Origin: Heterodera schachtii
Lineage: Eukaryota; Nematoda; Chromadorea; Rhabditida; Heteroderidae
DNA: 64,000 nt
Direction: 5' to 3'
Assembly (NCBI GenBank): GCA_023374025.1
Contig: SIJG01000174.1
Coordinates: 152,549-216,548 of the forward strand
Positions 1 through 11,830 of this stretch are shown piece by piece. The notes beneath the pieces were generated by a model. The model had not been told where the DNA came from, searched no databases, and saw only the letters and a program-made list of their open reading frames with translations. Numbering within the stretch: the first letter of the stretch is position 1; every line of letters begins with the position of its first letter. The position numbers and the translations under genes are program-made.

Positions 1-88
1 GCTTGGTTGAAGCTTCTAGGATGACTTTCCATATGCATATTTGTGCATATTTCGCGATTAGCATATTTTGGCATTTCGTGCATATTAT
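1..88 (-). repeat. Truncated copy of the GCATATTT-rich MITE family
   Basis: The reverse complement closely matches one end of the complete element at 54000-54610, with shared blocks rich in ATATGCACAAATAT and ATGCCAAAATATGC. It runs into the assembly gap, so only an end fragment is visible. No coding potential. Confidence 0.7.
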
Positions 89-175
89 NNNNNNNNNNNN
101 NNNNNNNNNNNNNNNNNNNNNNNNNNNNNNNNNNNNNNNNNNNNNNNNNNNNNNNNNNNNNNNNNNNNNNNNNNN
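89..175. other. Assembly gap (run of N)
   Basis: 87 undetermined bases. Any reading frame drawn across it is meaningless. Confidence 0.99.
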
Positions 176-198
176 AGAGAGACGAGAAACAGAGACAA

Positions 199-202
<4 letters not shown>

Positions 203-251
<49 letters not shown>
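203..251 (+). repeat. (AG)n microsatellite
   Basis: About 24 uninterrupted AG dinucleotides directly after the gap. The simple repeat may be why the assembly broke here. Confidence 0.97.
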
Positions 252-253
<2 letters not shown>

Positions 254-1550
254 CACAAATGATTTGGCCTGGCCAGGAAATTCTTCGCCCGGAGAGTCAT
301 GAGCTTTTTGAGGCCACAACTGACGCAAAAATATTTCCTCTTCACACACATATCCGAAAAACGAATGTGTGATTTAAAGATTTGAACAAAAATAACTTAG
401 AGAGGGGAGGAAGGGGAGAGGATAAAAAAAGGACCATGAAATTAAGACAGGTAAAAAATAAAATTAAATTAAAATGGGAGTTCAGGAAAACGACTTTGAA
501 GAAAGGTAATACAATTAGTATACATTTTACTATAATAGCCTTTTTTCACTATTTCGACATTTTTTGGAAAATTTATTAATAAAAATGGAAAATACACCCC
601 CTAAGAATCGATCCCAAAAATTTCAGAAAAATACACCCCTAAGAATCGACCAAAAATTTTAAAAAAAATACACCACTAAGAATTGTAAAATTTTCTCAAA
701 ATTCTTCCCGCAATTTTTTTTTCTTGACAAAATTTTTGATTTAAAAAACCTCAATATTTGCTAAGAGAATTTTATAAAGAAAGTGTACCTCATTGGCAAC
801 TGCAACTAGTGAATAAAAATTATTTTTGCTCAATTTTTGGCTAAAAATTATGTCACCATTCGTCACTATTTCGGACTTTTTTTTTTCATTATTTTGGTAT
901 TTTTACTCACTATTTTAGTTAACTATTTCGGGATTTTTGTTCACTAAAAGTCGCATCCCTAGTCATCAATGTTTGGTCATGTTATTTTCAAGAAATTTTA
1001 AAGGAAGGGCCCGGCGGTGCCAATAGGCGCCGTCGGGAACTATTTGGAGTTTTTAATCGGTTTGTTAACAGATTTTGATAAAATAATGATAAATTTTGAG
1101 GTTTCCCACAAAAACCTATAAAGCCAAATTGGCATTCGTTTTGTACGTAAATTATTATTTTATGATTCATTTTCATATTTCCTTCCATTTTTGCCTAGTA
1201 ATAAATCATCACATTTTTTTGTTGAATTTATTTCATTTATTGATGAAGTGCATTTTGGTAACAAATATAATTTTAAAATTTTCAATTCTTTGTTAATGAA
1301 TGATTCGTCAAAAATTCTTTCAAAATCAATAGCAATTTTTCAATGTTTTTCCCCTTCACTTCCTCATTAACATTGTTCTCAAAATTATTTGTGTAATTAA
1401 ATGGAAATTTTATGTGGAAAATTTCACGATGAGTTCGTTTTTCACTGACGGAAATGCGACAGAAATGTGCCAAAAATGAAACGGAAATTCAAATTTCACT
1501 GCAGGAAGGGCAATTACAAATTGGGAAGAGTTTTTCGAGTCAGTTTTAAT
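252..1550. other. AT-rich intergenic DNA with dispersed-repeat debris
   Basis: No coding exon recognised. About 590-965 belongs to a dispersed AT-rich family with phrases such as AAATACACCCCTAAGAATCGA and a right end ACTAAAAGTCGCATCCCTA. Similar right ends occur near 9085, 25545 and 63115. Confidence 0.55.
1011..1036. repeat. GC-rich hairpin repeat (imperfect copy)
   Basis: An imperfect inverted repeat around an AATA loop. It is a variant of the perfect hairpin at 1785-1810 and is similar to 40390-40415. It stands out as an island of G and C in AT-rich DNA. Confidence 0.75.
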
Positions 1551-2162
1551 CAGGGTTCCCAGATGAAAATATTCAAAAGCCTCATTTGGCAGGCAAAAAA
1601 GCCTCATTTTGGGTCAAAAAGGCTCATTTTTACAAATTTATTCAAAATACATTTGAAATGTTCAAATGTTATATTTCTGATTTGTCCATGATCAATTTAA
1701 GCATTTTGTGAAATCTAAGCATGAAAAACCAGTTGATTTTTTTGCGATGCTTTTTCCAAAAAACTTTTGGGGAACAAAGGGGGGCCGGCGGCGCCGATAG
1801 GCGCCGCCGGAAAAATTTTGTAATTTTTAATGCGATTTGTTAACAAATTTTGCCCAAAAAATAACCAATTTTATGCTTTAAGCCAAATTTTAAAAGAAAA
1901 TAAAGGACTTTAAGGGCTGGCGGTGCCGATAGGCGCCGCCAGCAGGGGAAAAATTGAGAATTTTGATCATATTTTTAGCAGATTTTCATTAAAAAATTCT
2001 TAATTTTGTGGTTTTTTGGAAAATTTAACAAAAAACCACAAAAAACCTCAAAATTTCTCAAAAAACCACAAAAAACCTCAAAGCCTCATTTTTTAAATTT
2101 AGCCTCATTGACCTACCAAAAAACCACAAAATGAGGCTAAAGCCTCACATATGGGAACCCTG
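1551..2162. mobile_element. Nonautonomous hAT-type element (MITE)
   Basis: 612 bp bounded by inverted ends beginning CAGGGTTCCCA and ending TGGGAACCCTG. Both sides carry the exact 8-bp direct repeat GTTTTAAT (1543-1550 and 2163-2170). The 8-bp duplication with T at position 2 and A at position 7, plus the CAGGG terminus, fits hAT transposons. The interior is noncoding, with many AAAGCCTCATTT-type motifs and two GC-rich hairpins. Confidence 0.88.
1785..1810. repeat. Perfect GC-rich hairpin with GATA loop
   Basis: An 11-bp perfect stem (CCGGCGGCGCC with its complement) around GATA. A slightly altered second copy lies at about 1918-1942 in the same MITE. Another copy at 40390-40415 shares about 30 bp of downstream sequence, so the hairpin is part of a dispersed repeat. 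Confidence 0.9.
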
Positions 2163-2877
2163 GTTTTAATGTTAAGGTTTTATAAGAGATGAATTTTATA
2201 CCATAAAAAAACAAAAGTCTTAAATATTTTAGTGAAAATTTGTTAAATTATTTTGCATTAAATTTATTTTCCCATTTTTAAATTATTCTTTTTTGTTTTC
2301 TTTAAATAAAATTTGAATTTTACTTTTAGTGTTAGCCAGAAATCCAGAGTGTGAATTTGTCTTTTTTTAAGGATTACCTTATTTTTTCCAAAATGTATTC
2401 TCTAAATAAATTCAAATACGACCCTCATTGAGTTACGATTTGTCTTATTGAAGAATTAATTATACAAATTTTCTTATTAAATACAACATTTGATTTTTTC
2501 ATTTTAATTTATAGAATAAAATGGAAATATTGACATTCATTGGAAAATGTCTTCTAATAAGTTCGTCATCTTGCACTTTGATAATTCACATTGCGAATTG
2601 GCAACTTTCGACATTAAATGTTAATTATTGTACCCGCCAATGATTAAATGTTCAGCTGCTGATGCTGCGGCCACTAATTACATTGAATGCTTTATTCTCC
2701 ATTGAAATTAGTTCTTTCTTTATTTTCCGTCTACGATTTTTTTTTAATATTTTATAAAAATGAAAATTTAACAGTAAAATAAAACTGAAAATCTTGAAAA
2801 ACACTTTTTAATATTTTGTAGACAAATAATTTTAATCAAAGAAGCCAATTAGAAATTGCAGAAAGAAGGCATCAAAA
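2163..2877. other. AT-rich upstream region of the receptor gene
   Basis: No gene, tRNA or repeat recognised. Presumed 5' flank of the receptor gene that starts at 2878; no promoter element can be assigned with confidence. Confidence 0.5.
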
Positions 2878-4112
2878 ATGGCCTATAATTCATCAACAGA
2901 TTTGGTAGGTTAAAGAAAATTTATAATAAATTAATCGTTTTTAATTGATTAAAACCATATTTAGTGGTACCAATATTTTAACTCTACCGGTTATCAATAT
3001 TTAATTCTGTTGGCGGTGTTTGGTTTTCGTGCATTTTGTGCCACAGTTGGAATATTGTTTAATTTTGGCGTTGTGTACACAACAATCAAAAACAGGCATT
3101 AATTAAAGCAAAATAAAATTTTATTTTAATATTAAAAAGAAATCTCCGAGAAACTTGCAACATTTTGATCGCCTTGGAATGTTTCTTTGGCCTCATTTTG
3201 GACATTGGATATTATGCCAGCCCTTTTGTGTTAGTTTCCGGCCAAAAATTCATTCGTTACGATCACTGTTTCTGGGCTTTGATCATCCCATGTGTGTGTG
3301 GTGACATGGCCCAATTTACGATGGTGGCCATTGCCATTGATCGACTGATCGCTGTTGCCTTTCCATTATGGTAAGTACAGTAATTTGTGTTTATTTTTGA
3401 ATTTCAATACAAATTTCAAGGTTCAAACAAAGAGCAAACAATCGATACTTGGCCATTATCATTTCATTTATTTTCGGCTATGGCATTTATGATTTGATAC
3501 TTCGCTTCTTCGATTACACATACACAAAAGAAATGTAATTTATAAGAAATTAAGTTTTAATGATTATATTAATTAAATATTCTTCTTCAGTATGGTCTCT
3601 TGCGCAACAAATGAAATGGCCCAAAGTTTTTTAGGAAAAATATTCAAAATCAGTGGGTTGGTGTTAAGCGGCCTTCTGGTGTCCGCATATTCACTCTGTT
3701 GGTTTATGGTATTCAAGTTGCCTACAGTATCACAATGTTCTTTATTTTTTTAATATGATTTAAAATTTTATAAAAGATAATTACGTATTTTATAATGAGA
3801 TTAGAATTTACCTATCTCTATGAAAATTTTAGATGTTGAGGAATGGAATCGGAAACTGATCAAAGCGTTGTGTTTTATCATTGCCCTGAATCTGATTGGG
3901 GTGTTCGTTAGAATTTCTGTTGAGCTGATTTTCCAAGCTTTTGCCATCGTGGATGTGTTCATCCGAACACCGTACTCCATCGTTTCTTCCTTCTTCACCA
4001 TTATCGTATACAATGCAGACGGTCCATTGCTATACATCGTTAGGTGACAAATAACGAAATTTTTGCTTTTAGCCAAGGTTACCAGAAGAAATTTATTAAT
4101 GGATTCGATTAA
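2878..4112 (+). CDS. Serpentine chemoreceptor, Srsx-like 7TM GPCR
   Basis: Seven exons (2878-2904, 2965-3095, 3140-3370, 3421-3534, 3591-3736, 3833-4043, 4073-4112) join with matching phases into 299 aa. The N-terminus is short and contains an NSS glycosylation site. Seven hydrophobic segments follow. Family marks are the CNILIAL start of TM2, a Cys before TM3, an IDRL motif in place of DRY, and a tail reading LYIVSQGYQKKF after TM7. This looks like the nematode Srsx family, which detects chemical cues at the membrane of sensory neurons. Intron 2 begins with GC rather than GT, and the last intron would be only 29 bp. No frameshift or internal stop is seen. Other serpentine classes are possible; that it is a nematode 7TM receptor is fairly sure. 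Confidence 0.8.
3096..3139 (+). other. GC-AG intron in the receptor gene
   Basis: AAAAACAG|GCATTA at the 5' side and AAAAAG|A at the 3' side keep the frame (AG + A gives Arg) and join TIKN to RNLRETCN as expected for the family. Without splicing, a stop follows two codons later. GC donors are known as a frequent minor class in plant-parasitic nematodes. Confidence 0.75.
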
Positions 4113-4375
4113 ATATGATAATTTTCGAGGATTTCCCCAAAAAAACCACAAAAAATCTCAAAGCATATTTTGAAAATTAGCTCACTAAACTTGATAAATT
4201 CAGCACTGAGTACCGTACTCGTCTAAACCAACAGTTTCCTTGGTTAACAAAAATATTTGGGCCAATTGAGAGGAACATAATCCATGTAACACCTTCTTCA
4301 ATGAATTTACAACAACAGCAGAGGAGAGAAAGAAGTGTTTGAATTTTACAATATTTATGTAATTTATTTATTGTA
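4113..4375. other. Receptor 3' flank with MITE remnant
   Basis: About 4125-4195 resembles the CCACAAAAAACCTCAAAGCC part of the element at 1551-2162 and looks like an old fragment. Otherwise AT-rich and without features. Confidence 0.45.
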
Positions 4376-5230
4376 TTTATAATGCAAAATGACATAAAAA
4401 TTATGAAACAAAAAATTTCGCAAAATTAATTAAAAAACCATCAACTAACCTATCTAATAAAAAAATATATTTTGTATTTGTTTTTAATCAGTAAAAAATA
4501 CAGATTTTCTACATAAATAATGGAAAAGTTATTTTATGTTCACGTGAACATAATCGGAATCAAATGTTTTTCACGTAAGCATATGCGAACACAGAGTGTG
4601 TTTTTACGTGAGCTGTAATTTATATATACGAAGTTTTCACGGAGTTCTCTAGAATAGCATAAAACTTATATACGCAAAATTTTTGTACAAATATGTCTAT
4701 TTTCAAAACTTGTTTCATTAAAAAGTTGACCTGAAATGAATTTTTTGTGTGTGATTCACGCAGCCTAATTGAAATACTACGCTTTTTTATTTATTATGCA
4801 AAATGACATAAAAATTATGAAACAAAAATTTTCAAAATTACAACAAAAAAACATGACCTAAATTAACCAAGTAAATTTTCGGTTTTTATAAGTCTGGCGA
4901 ATTAGAAAATTTGCCTGAACTACTTTTTAGTAAATGTTTTACCTAAAAAAATTATATCTTGTTTTTTGTGTATAATCAGAAATGAATACATTTGTTCACG
5001 TAAAATAATGGAAAAGTGCATTTTATATTCACCACACAAACATAATCGGAATCAAATGATTTTCAGGTAAGCATATGAAAATGCATAGTGTGTTTGTTTA
5101 CTTGAGCTAGGATATACATGTACGATGTTTTTTACGGAGTTCTAGAATATCATAACATTTTATAAACCCAAACTGAATTTCATGTGTGCGATTCACATAG
5201 CCGAGTTTAAAATACAACACTTTTTCATGT
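4376..5230. repeat. Two diverged ~415-bp tandem units flanking the satellite
   Basis: GCAAAATGACATAAAAATTA starts both units (4383 and about 4798). The rest aligns imperfectly and includes TTCACGTAAGCATATG, ACGGAGTTCTAGAATA-like blocks and a GATTCACG(C/T)AGCC block. These share words with the 113-bp satellite to the right, so they look like an older or longer relative of it. Confidence 0.75.
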
Positions 5231-8200
5231 GAATATACATAAATGTATTCAGTTCACGTAAGCCTAAGCGAAAACAATTTTGTTTACGTAACATGAAATA
5301 TTTTTTGTGTTTACGCGGCCTAATTGAACATAACGCTTTTTCACGTAAGTATATAATGAATTCAGTTCACGTAAGCTTAAGTGAAAACAGTTGTGTTTAC
5401 GTTTCTTGGAATATTTTTTGTGTTTACGCGGCTTAATTGAAACATAACACTTTTTCACGTAAGTATAAATAAATTCAGTTCACGTAAGCTTAAGTGAAAA
5501 CAGTTGTGTTTACGTTTCTTGGAATATTTTTGTGTTTACGCGGCTTAATTGAAACATAACACTTTTTCACGTAAGTATAAATAAATTCAGTTCACGTAAG
5601 CTTAAGTGAAAACAGTTGTGTTTACGTTTCTTGGAATATTTTTTGTGTTTACGCGGCTTAATTGAAACATAACACTTTTTCACGTAAGTATAAATAAATT
5701 CAGTTCACGTAAGCTTAAGTGAAAACAGTTGTGTTTACGTTTCTTGGAATATTTTTTGTGTTTAGCGGCTTAATTGAAACATAACACTTTTTCACGTAAG
5801 TATAAATAAATTCAGTTCACGTAAGCTTAAGTGAAAACAGTTGTGTTTACGTTTCTTGGAATATTTTTTGTGTTTACGCGGCTTAATTGAAACATAACAC
5901 TTTTTCACGTAAGTATATAATGAATTCAGTTCACGTAAGCTTAAGTGAAAACAGTTGTGTTTACGTTTCTTGGAATATTTTTTGTGTTTACGCGGCTTAA
6001 TTGAAACATAACACTTTTTCACGTAAGTATAAATAAATTCAGTTCACGTAAGCTTAAGTGAAAACAGTTGTGTTTACGTTTCTTGGAATATTTTTTGTGT
6101 TTACGCGGCTTAATTGAAACATAACACTTTTCACGTAAGTATAAATAAATTCAGTTCACGTAAGCTTAAGTGAAAACAGTTGTGTTTACGTTTCTTGGAA
6201 TATTTTTGTGTTTACGCGGCTTAATTGAAACATAACACTTTTTCACGTAAGTATAAATAAATTCAGTTCACGTAAGCTTAAGTGAAAACAGTTGTGTTTA
6301 CGTTTCTTGGAATATTTTTTGTGTTTAGCGGCTTAATTGAAACATAACACTTTTTCACGTAAGTATAAATAAATTCAGTTCACGTAAGCTTAAGTGAAAA
6401 CAGTTGTGTTTACGTTTCTTGGAATATTTTTTGTGTTTACGCGGCTTAATTGAAACATAACACTTTTTCACGTAAGTATAAATAAATTCAGTTCACGTAA
6501 GCTTAAGTGAAAACAGTTGTGTTTACGTTTCTTGGAATATTTTTTGTGTTTACGCGGCTTAATTGAAACATAACACTTTTTCACGTAAGTATAAATAAAT
6601 TCAGTTCACGTAAGCTTAAGTGAAAACAGTTGTGTTTACGTTTCTTGGAATATTTTTTGTGTTTACGCGGCTTAATTGAAACATAACACTTTTTCACGTA
6701 AGTATAAATAAATTCAGTTCACGTAAGCTTAAGTGAAAACAGTTGTGTTTACGTTTCTTGGAATATTTTTTGTGTTTACGCGGCTTAATTGAAACATAAC
6801 ACTTTTTCACGTAAGTATAAATAAATTCAGTTCACGTAAGCTTAAGTGAAAACAGTTGTGTTTACGTTTCTTGGAATATTTTTTGTGTTTAGCGGCTTAA
6901 TTGAAACATAACACTTTTTCACGTAAGTATATAATGTATTCAGTTCACGTAAGCCTAAGCGAAAACAATTTTGTTTACGTAACATGAAATATTTTTTGTG
7001 TTTACGCGGCCTAATTGAACATAACGCTTTTTCACGTAAGTATATAATGAATTCAGTTCACGTAAGCTTAAGTGAAAACAGTTGTGTTTACGTTTCTTGG
7101 AATATTTTTGTGTTTACGCGGCTTAATTGAAACATAACACTTTTTCACGTAAGTATAAATAAATTCAGTTCACGTAAGCTTAAGTGAAAACAGTTGTGTT
7201 TACGTTTCTTGGAATATTTTTTGTGTTTACGCGGCTTAATTGAAACATAACACTTTTTCACGTAAGTATAAATAAATTCAGTTCACGTAAGCTTAAGTGA
7301 AAACAGTTGTGTTTACGTTTCTTGGAATATTTTTTGTGTTTACGCGGCTTAATTGAAACATAACACTTTTTCACGTAAGTATAAATAAATTCAGTTCACG
7401 TAAGCTTAAGTGAAAACAGTTGTGTTTACGTTTCTTGGAATATTTTTTGTGTTTACGCGGCTTAATTGAAACATAACACTTTTTCACGTAAGTATAAATA
7501 AATTCAGTTCACGTAAGCCTAAGCGAAAACAATTTTGTTTACGTAACATGAAATATTTTTTGTGTTTACGCGGCCTAATTGAACATAACGCTTTTTCACG
7601 TAAGTATATAATGAATTCAGTTCACGTAAGCTTAAGTGAAAACAGTTGTGTTTACGTTTCTTGGAATATTTTTTGTGTTTACGCGGCTTAATTGAAACAT
7701 AACACTTTTTCACGTAAGTATAAATAAATTCAGTTCACGTAAGCTTAAGTGAAAACAGTTGTGTTTACGTTTCTTGGAATATTTTTTGTGTTTACGCGGC
7801 TTAATTGAAACATAACACTTTTTCACGTAAGTATAAATAAATTCAGTTCACGTAAGCTTAAGTGAAAACAGTTGTGTTTACGTTTCTTGGAATATTTTTT
7901 GTGTTTAGCGGCTTAATTGAAACATAACACTTTTTCACGTAAGTATAAATAAATTCAGTTCACGTAAGCTTAAGTGAAAACAGTTGTGTTTACGTTTCTT
8001 GGAATATTTTTTGTGTTTACGCGGCTTAATTGAAACATAACACTTTTTCACGTAAGTATATAATGAATTCAGTTCACGTAAGCTTAAGTGAAAACAGTTG
8101 TGTTTACGTTTCTTGGAATATTTTTTGTGTTTACGCGGCTTAATTGAAACATAACACTTTTTCACGTAAGTATAAATAAATTCAGTTCACGTAGGCATAA

Positions 8201-8245
8201 ATGATTACAGTTGTGTTTATGTAACATGAAAGATTTTTTATTTTT
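5231..8245. repeat. 113-bp satellite / minisatellite array, ~26 units
   Basis: Units of 112-113 bp repeat nearly identically. CACGTAAGTATA recurs from about 5344 to 8165, giving about 26 copies. Each unit has CAGTTCACGTAAGCTTAAGTG, GTTTACGTTTCTTGGAATA and ACGCGGCTTAATTGAAACAT blocks. Variant units mark a higher-order pattern: a diverged unit with GTAAGCCTAAGCG lies near 5250, 6945 and 7513, and a one-base-deletion variant (TTTAGCGG) lies near 5761, 6323, 6888 and 7903. Most spacings are multiples of five units. Minus-strand open frames inside are repeat by-products. Confidence 0.95.
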
Positions 8246-8804
8246 GCGGGGGCCTAATTGAAACACAAGTTGTGTGAGATAAGTATAAATTATACAAATT
8301 GAAAAATGCATTGATATTCGGAACGGGTCAACTCCTTCTGAGCCAACCTTGAATCAAAATAACTTTTAAAGCTGTATACCGAATCCAACAAACTTATCAT
8401 TCGAAAGCCTTTCAAAGGTTCTATTAACCTAAGAATAATTACAGAATGTCAAACTGTAAAAACTGATTGACATAAAAAACTTCGAAAATTCTGCCTTTTT
8501 TGAGGTTTTCAAGCGACTGGTTTTAATAATTTAAAAATATTAATTAATTTGTTTTTCTTCCGAATGCATTTATAATAAATTTTAATAATTTTTAAATTAT
8601 ATTTTTATTTTAATAATTAATTTTTCTTTCTTCACAATGCATTTATAATAAATTTATACAATGTCTCAAGGCATTGAATAGGCACAAAAATAGCAAATAA
8701 ATTTCTATTAACGCTTTTTAGGCAGCAAAACACAAAAAAAAGCTAATCAGAAATTTTTTTATTTTTCAATTCTTTGGGTGATTTTTTTTTCCAAAATTTT
8801 GGCA
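8246..8804. other. AT-rich DNA with a decayed MITE
   Basis: About 8660-8804 resembles the element at 24784-25280 (AATAGGCACAAAAATAG, TTAACGCTTTTTAGGCAGC), but its left inverted end is missing. No gene seen. Confidence 0.55.
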
Positions 8805-8810
8805 TGGAGT

Positions 8811-10920
8811 CCCTACTAACCGATCCAAAAATTTCTGAAAATACATCATAATAAATCAAAAATTTTCTCAAAAATTCATCTCCAAAATTTATTTACTTAT
8901 TTCTTGGCAAGAATTTGTGATTTTAAATTATTTATCTCAATACTGATTTGGTTGCTTTTGGATAAAATTTTACGATTTTACACCCCTAAATTTGAAAGTT
9001 TTTAGCAACTTTTTTCCATTTTATTTTTGGGGTTTTTAGAGCCTAAAAACTAACTATTTTGGCTGTTTTTAGCAACTAAAAATCGTAGCCTAGTGATGAC
9101 CCAGTATATTCCTTAACCATTCGAAGCCAAAGAAGATTTATTTTTGACAAATTTTTAAGAAATTAAAATATTTGGGACTGGTGGTACCGAAAAGCGAAGA
9201 AGGGAATTTTTTTAATGCTTTAGTGAATTTGTTCCATCAATGATAGCTATTGAACTACACCATAATGCTTAATTTAGTTAACACAAAAAAAAAGTTATGG
9301 TTGAAACCCGGCGACGTATTTGTGTGCACCCGAAAAATTCGCCCTTAGGCACAAATCTTATTTCGATATAAATTAAAGCAAACAATTAGCCGATTCTAAC
9401 CCAATAACTTGAACGGTTTGAGCACATTCATCACTTGCGTATTATTAGTTCGCCTTTTTCAATGGAAATGTTTCACCTGCGCACAATTTGTTAATTTAAT
9501 TACCTTGAGAATTTTGTTGGCTAAAAAATTGATGATAATCTATTTAATCCAAATATTAAATAAAAAATGGCAATCTCTGGTATGCAGCACAGAAGCAACT
9601 GTTAACGGTTGGCCATTGAATCAGAGGCTCGGAAGGATAATTAATTGATTTGTTCATTTTATCGTTTCCACCTGCTTTTAATTTTTTTATTTATTTTAAA
9701 TGCCTTTTTTAATTAATATCAAATTGCTCTTTCCTTTTTTTCGTTTTTCTTACTAATATTTTTTTATTTTTGTTATTTTCTCGCATTTTTCGCGCTCATT
9801 TTGATATTTCCTTATGTTGGAAGAAATTATTAGTAATCACCGATAATGAATGGGTCAGCATTTTGAAAATATGTATAAATGAAAATGAAATGCATTCGGA
9901 TGCATTAATTAATAAAACAAATCCTCGTTTTGCTGCTTTAGTTAATCTCAAATTTTTATTTTTCATTTTCCCCATTTATTTGTGCGTGTCGAATGCCAAT
10001 TTTCTTCTCCGCCGAATGTGCCATTGATTCAGCAACGCCAAAAAGGACAGAAAGTGCACTTTTCGGCAAAACTCATCCGCTGGAAGTGCCGAGACGACGG
10101 ACAAAAAGTGGCAAAACAAAACAAAAATGGTGGAGGCAAATAACCAAATCTTTGCCGACGATTTGCTGCGGAATCACAATATCGATCAGTCCCATTAAAA
10201 GGGGCAAATGAGAGAAATCACAAAATGCATGCATTTTTAAATAATTATTTATATTTTTATCTGTAAAAATTATGTTAAAATGATAAAAATGAAAAAGAAA
10301 GTGCTGATGAATAATAATTATTCGGTCGGAATAAAACTCAATTAATCCATTTTCAAGGTCATTGAAGTTGTTCAATTTAATGTGGGGTAGCCCAACCTGA
10401 AAAAAATGCAGTGAATTAAGCTTGGGGAAAAAGATCATCATAGTATTTTTTTAAATATGACCCAATGAAAAGTTATTGGTTCCCCGAGCATAAGAATTTC
10501 CCAAAAAAAATTGAAAAGACTTTGATGAATGGTCTGGCAAATAGTTTAAAAAATGAACTTTTAATAGTTATTAAGATAATAATAACGCATAAACTATTTA
10601 CAACATAATCGGAATTTAAATAAAAATATATTCATTTTTAAAAGAAAAAATAATTTCTAGAAGAATTAATTTTATTTAAATTTTAAATGTTTTTGAGATA
10701 AGAAAGAATTAAAAAATAATAATATTATGACCACTAAATTTTCTAAATATTTTTAGAATAAAAAATATTTTAATTTAAATAAAACATTAAGCTTTAATAT
10801 TAACAAAGAAACATAATTTCATTAAAATGTTTTTGAATTGCATTCCTTTCATAAAGTGAGAATTCATTATAGTGTCAATATTTCTACTATTTGGAGAGAA
10901 ATTTAATGGAGCCAGTATCC
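8811..10920. other. Noncoding part of duplication copy 1
   Basis: About 8811-9090 is an AT-rich repeat ending ACTAAAAATCGTAGCCTA. The remainder has open frames of up to 85-122 codons, but these change frame between the two duplicate copies and show no domain, so I do not call them genes. Confidence 0.5.
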
Positions 10921-10991
10921 TCCCATGTGGTCTAGTGGTTAGGATTTGTGGTTTTCACCCACACGCCCGGGTTCGATTCCCGGCATGGGAA
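10921..10991 (+). tRNA. tRNA-Glu(TTC), copy 1 with a one-base deletion
   Basis: Acceptor arms TCCCATG and CATGGGA, D-arm GGTCTAGTGGTTAGGATT, anticodon loop TTTTCAC (TTC) and T-arm CCGGGTTCGATTCCCGG are all present. Compared with the copy at 27154, one G is missing just before the T-arm, shortening the variable loop. It may be a real variant or a consensus error, like other deletions in this duplicate. Confidence 0.85.
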
Positions 10992-11830
10992 TTAATTTTT
11001 TTTAATTTTTTTTTATTTCATTACATTTCAATAAAGAAAAAAAGTATAATCAATTTATATTAATGTTATTTAATTAGATGAATACATAAATTTTATTTAA
11101 CGAATATAGGACATTATAAAGATTATTAATATTTATTTGTTGTTTTTGTTATTTTAGTAACTAACAATATTTGATAAAATGTTTTACTAAAATAAATAAT
11201 TTTTTTTCTTAAGAATAGTTAAAATATCAGTGACCATTTTATCCTGCAAATTCGCAGTAATTTCTTATCATTAAATAATCGTTTGTTTAAATAAAAAAGC
11301 ATACCCTCGAATTAATAAACTTTTGAATTTATAAATCTTGACAGTTCCATGTGAATGAATCTTTAAATTTATTTTTGGTTAAAGAATTCAAATAAATTTA
11401 AAAGTATTTTTTTCAACAGCATATTTCGAATTGAATTTACACAATAATCAAATATTACATATAGGTTAAAAATTAATAATTTTGGGGCAATTTTTTACAT
11501 CAGTCCTTTAAATAATGAAGAGTGTCTATGGTGAGTCATTAAGCCCATAGAAATGCCATTTTGTTCATAATAATACACTGCTATTTTATGGACAAAATGA
11601 TGAATAACAATGTCATTTGTGCAGTCAAAGAAATTTCTTTCGTTAAATCAAATGCCAAAATTTGCTTATTCTTTTCCATTATTTTATGATCATCTGAAAG
11701 TGATTTTTGGTCTCTCTGTAAAAGCATTTTATAAAGTCACTCAATGATCGCTTTTTGTCAATTTAAATTTAAATTAAAATTTAATTATTTTTTGATTATT
11801 TTATCGTCGCTTTTCTATTTGTTTTTAGCA
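10992..11830. other. AT-rich spacer between tRNA-Glu and CBM14 gene, copy 1
   Basis: No coding or RNA feature recognised. It is nearly the same in copy 2, so it adds no independent evidence of constraint. Confidence 0.5.

Noticed and set aside
3..372. Open frames crossing the N gap and AG repeat (Arg-Glu repeats)
   Set aside because: They are built on undetermined bases and a dinucleotide repeat, with no start context or domain.
5264..8165. Minus-strand frames of 64-76 codons with KKCYVSIKPRKHKKYSKK repeats
   Set aside because: They are translations of the 113-bp satellite. Unit lengths of 112-113 bp shift the frame from unit to unit, so no protein can run through the array.
5231..8245. CRISPR-like regular repeat array
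   Set aside because: Units are contiguous with no unique spacers, and the genome is eukaryotic.
9409..10211. Frames at 9409 and 9993 and their partners at 25885 and 26445
   Set aside because: They appear in both duplicates only because the DNA is duplicated. Frames break between copies, and no splice sites or domains support them.
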